A DNA stretch of 13,355 bases, taken from the NCBI GenBank assembly GCA_000432855.1, contig HF990863.1, positions 1,339-14,693 of the forward strand, in the 5' to 3' direction. Both the position numbers and the translations under genes were made by a program. This document shows positions 13,135 through 13,355 of this stretch, piece by piece (within the stretch, counting starts at the first letter, position 1; each line of letters begins with the position of its first letter). This DNA is from Firmicutes bacterium CAG:822 (GTDB lineage: Bacteria; Bacillota_I; Bacilli_A; RF39; UBA660). The notes under the pieces were generated by a model that worked only from the letters and a program-made list of their open reading frames with translations, searched no databases and had not been told where the DNA came from.

Positions 13135-13212
13135 GTATTTTTTAAAAGGAATTAAGGTATAAAGTGTCGTATATATCTATAGAAGGTAAAACTTCTTAGA
13201 AGGAGGAATATA

Positions 13213-13355
13213 ATGTTTAAACTAGAAACAGAATATTTTGAACAGTTAGACGAAAAATTAACCCTAATTCCTTTAACTTACGATAAAGCTTTTAAAAGAA
13301 TATTTCGAACAAATTTAGATATTTTAAAAGACTTTTTAAAAGATGTTATTCCTTT
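13213..13355 (+). CDS. PD-(D/E)XK nuclease-family (Rpn/transposase-like) protein, 5' part
   Basis: Only the first 47 residues are present; the gene runs off the window edge with no stop. It follows a strong AGGAGG Shine-Dalgarno (13201-13206). The segment LTYDKAFKRIFRTNLDILKD, continuing as FLKDVIP, matches the N-terminal signature of proteins annotated as PD-(D/E)XK nuclease family transposase or Rpn family recombination-promoting nuclease: a YD-x-x-FK-x-x-F helix followed by L-x-x-FL. Those proteins are DNA endonucleases linked to recombination and transposition. The catalytic D and E/Q-x-K residues would lie beyond the window, so activity cannot be judged. It could mark a mobile-element border or be one of the many chromosomal copies common in gut Bacillota. 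Confidence 0.65.
   Translation, partial: MFKLETEYFEQLDEKLTLIPLTYDKAFKRIFRTNLDILKDFLKDVIP

Noticed and set aside
13181..13206. Small hairpins (AGAAG/CTTCT and CTTCTTAGAAG) before the nuclease gene, possible translational switch
   Set aside because: The stems are only four to five base pairs in AT-rich sequence and are expected by chance; no conserved riboswitch architecture is visible.
1..13355. CRISPR array, tRNA or rRNA genes, att direct repeats
   Set aside because: Reading both strands I found no regularly spaced repeats, no cloverleaf with a T-loop GTTCGA-type motif and CCA context, and no long direct repeats. The only TTCG-type patch (near 12640) does not fold into a tRNA.

Overview
This is an AT-rich window (roughly 30% G+C by eye) from a Gram-positive-type bacterium. 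Genes use Shine-Dalgarno sites of the AAGGAGGTGAT type, TGG encodes Trp and TGA is used as a stop, so this is the standard genetic code and not that of Mycoplasma. Low G+C, a lipobox lipoprotein, peptidoglycan-hydrolase-like domains and relatives of clostridial conjugation proteins point to Bacillota. An uncultured gut Bacilli or Mollicutes-related lineage is my guess; the sequence alone does not settle it.

Positions 1-8363 hold one co-directional run of seven tightly spaced genes encoding the core of a Gram-positive type IV secretion system (T4SS). In order they are a VirB6/TrbL-like polytopic membrane protein, a PrgI-family membrane protein, a VirB4 ATPase carried as two separate polypeptides with a TAATG stop-start overlap, a membrane-anchored NlpC/P60 or Amidase_5-type cell-wall hydrolase, a lipoprotein that also has a C-terminal membrane helix, and a 709-residue secreted multidomain protein with a C39-like peptidase domain. 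I see no promoter inside this run. It ends at a perfect 36-bp palindrome that probably terminates transcription from both sides.

Positions 8434-10060 interrupt the secretion genes with two divergently transcribed genes for membrane-anchored extracytoplasmic proteins of unknown function. Each starts from a near-consensus sigma-A-type promoter (TTGATA-17-TATAAT and TTGACA-17-TATAAT).

Positions 10059-12609 hold a separate, self-contained unit: terminator, promoter with extended -10, a VirD4/TraG-type coupling ATPase of 803 residues with a long charged tail, and a strong terminator. After it come a single-domain rhodanese (about 12.8-13.1 kb) with its own terminator and the 5' end of a PD-(D/E)XK-nuclease-family (Rpn/transposase-like) gene cut by the window edge.

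Working model (inference): PrgI, VirB6 and the two VirB4 halves form the membrane channel and its motor. The hydrolases open the cell wall, the lipoprotein and the 709-residue protein act on the outer face, and the coupling ATPase feeds substrate. No relaxase, integrase or origin of transfer is visible, so the window alone cannot tell a conjugative element from a resident secretion machine. The longest gene-free stretches are about 260 and 245 bases. They hold the promoters and terminators listed, and otherwise nothing I recognise.
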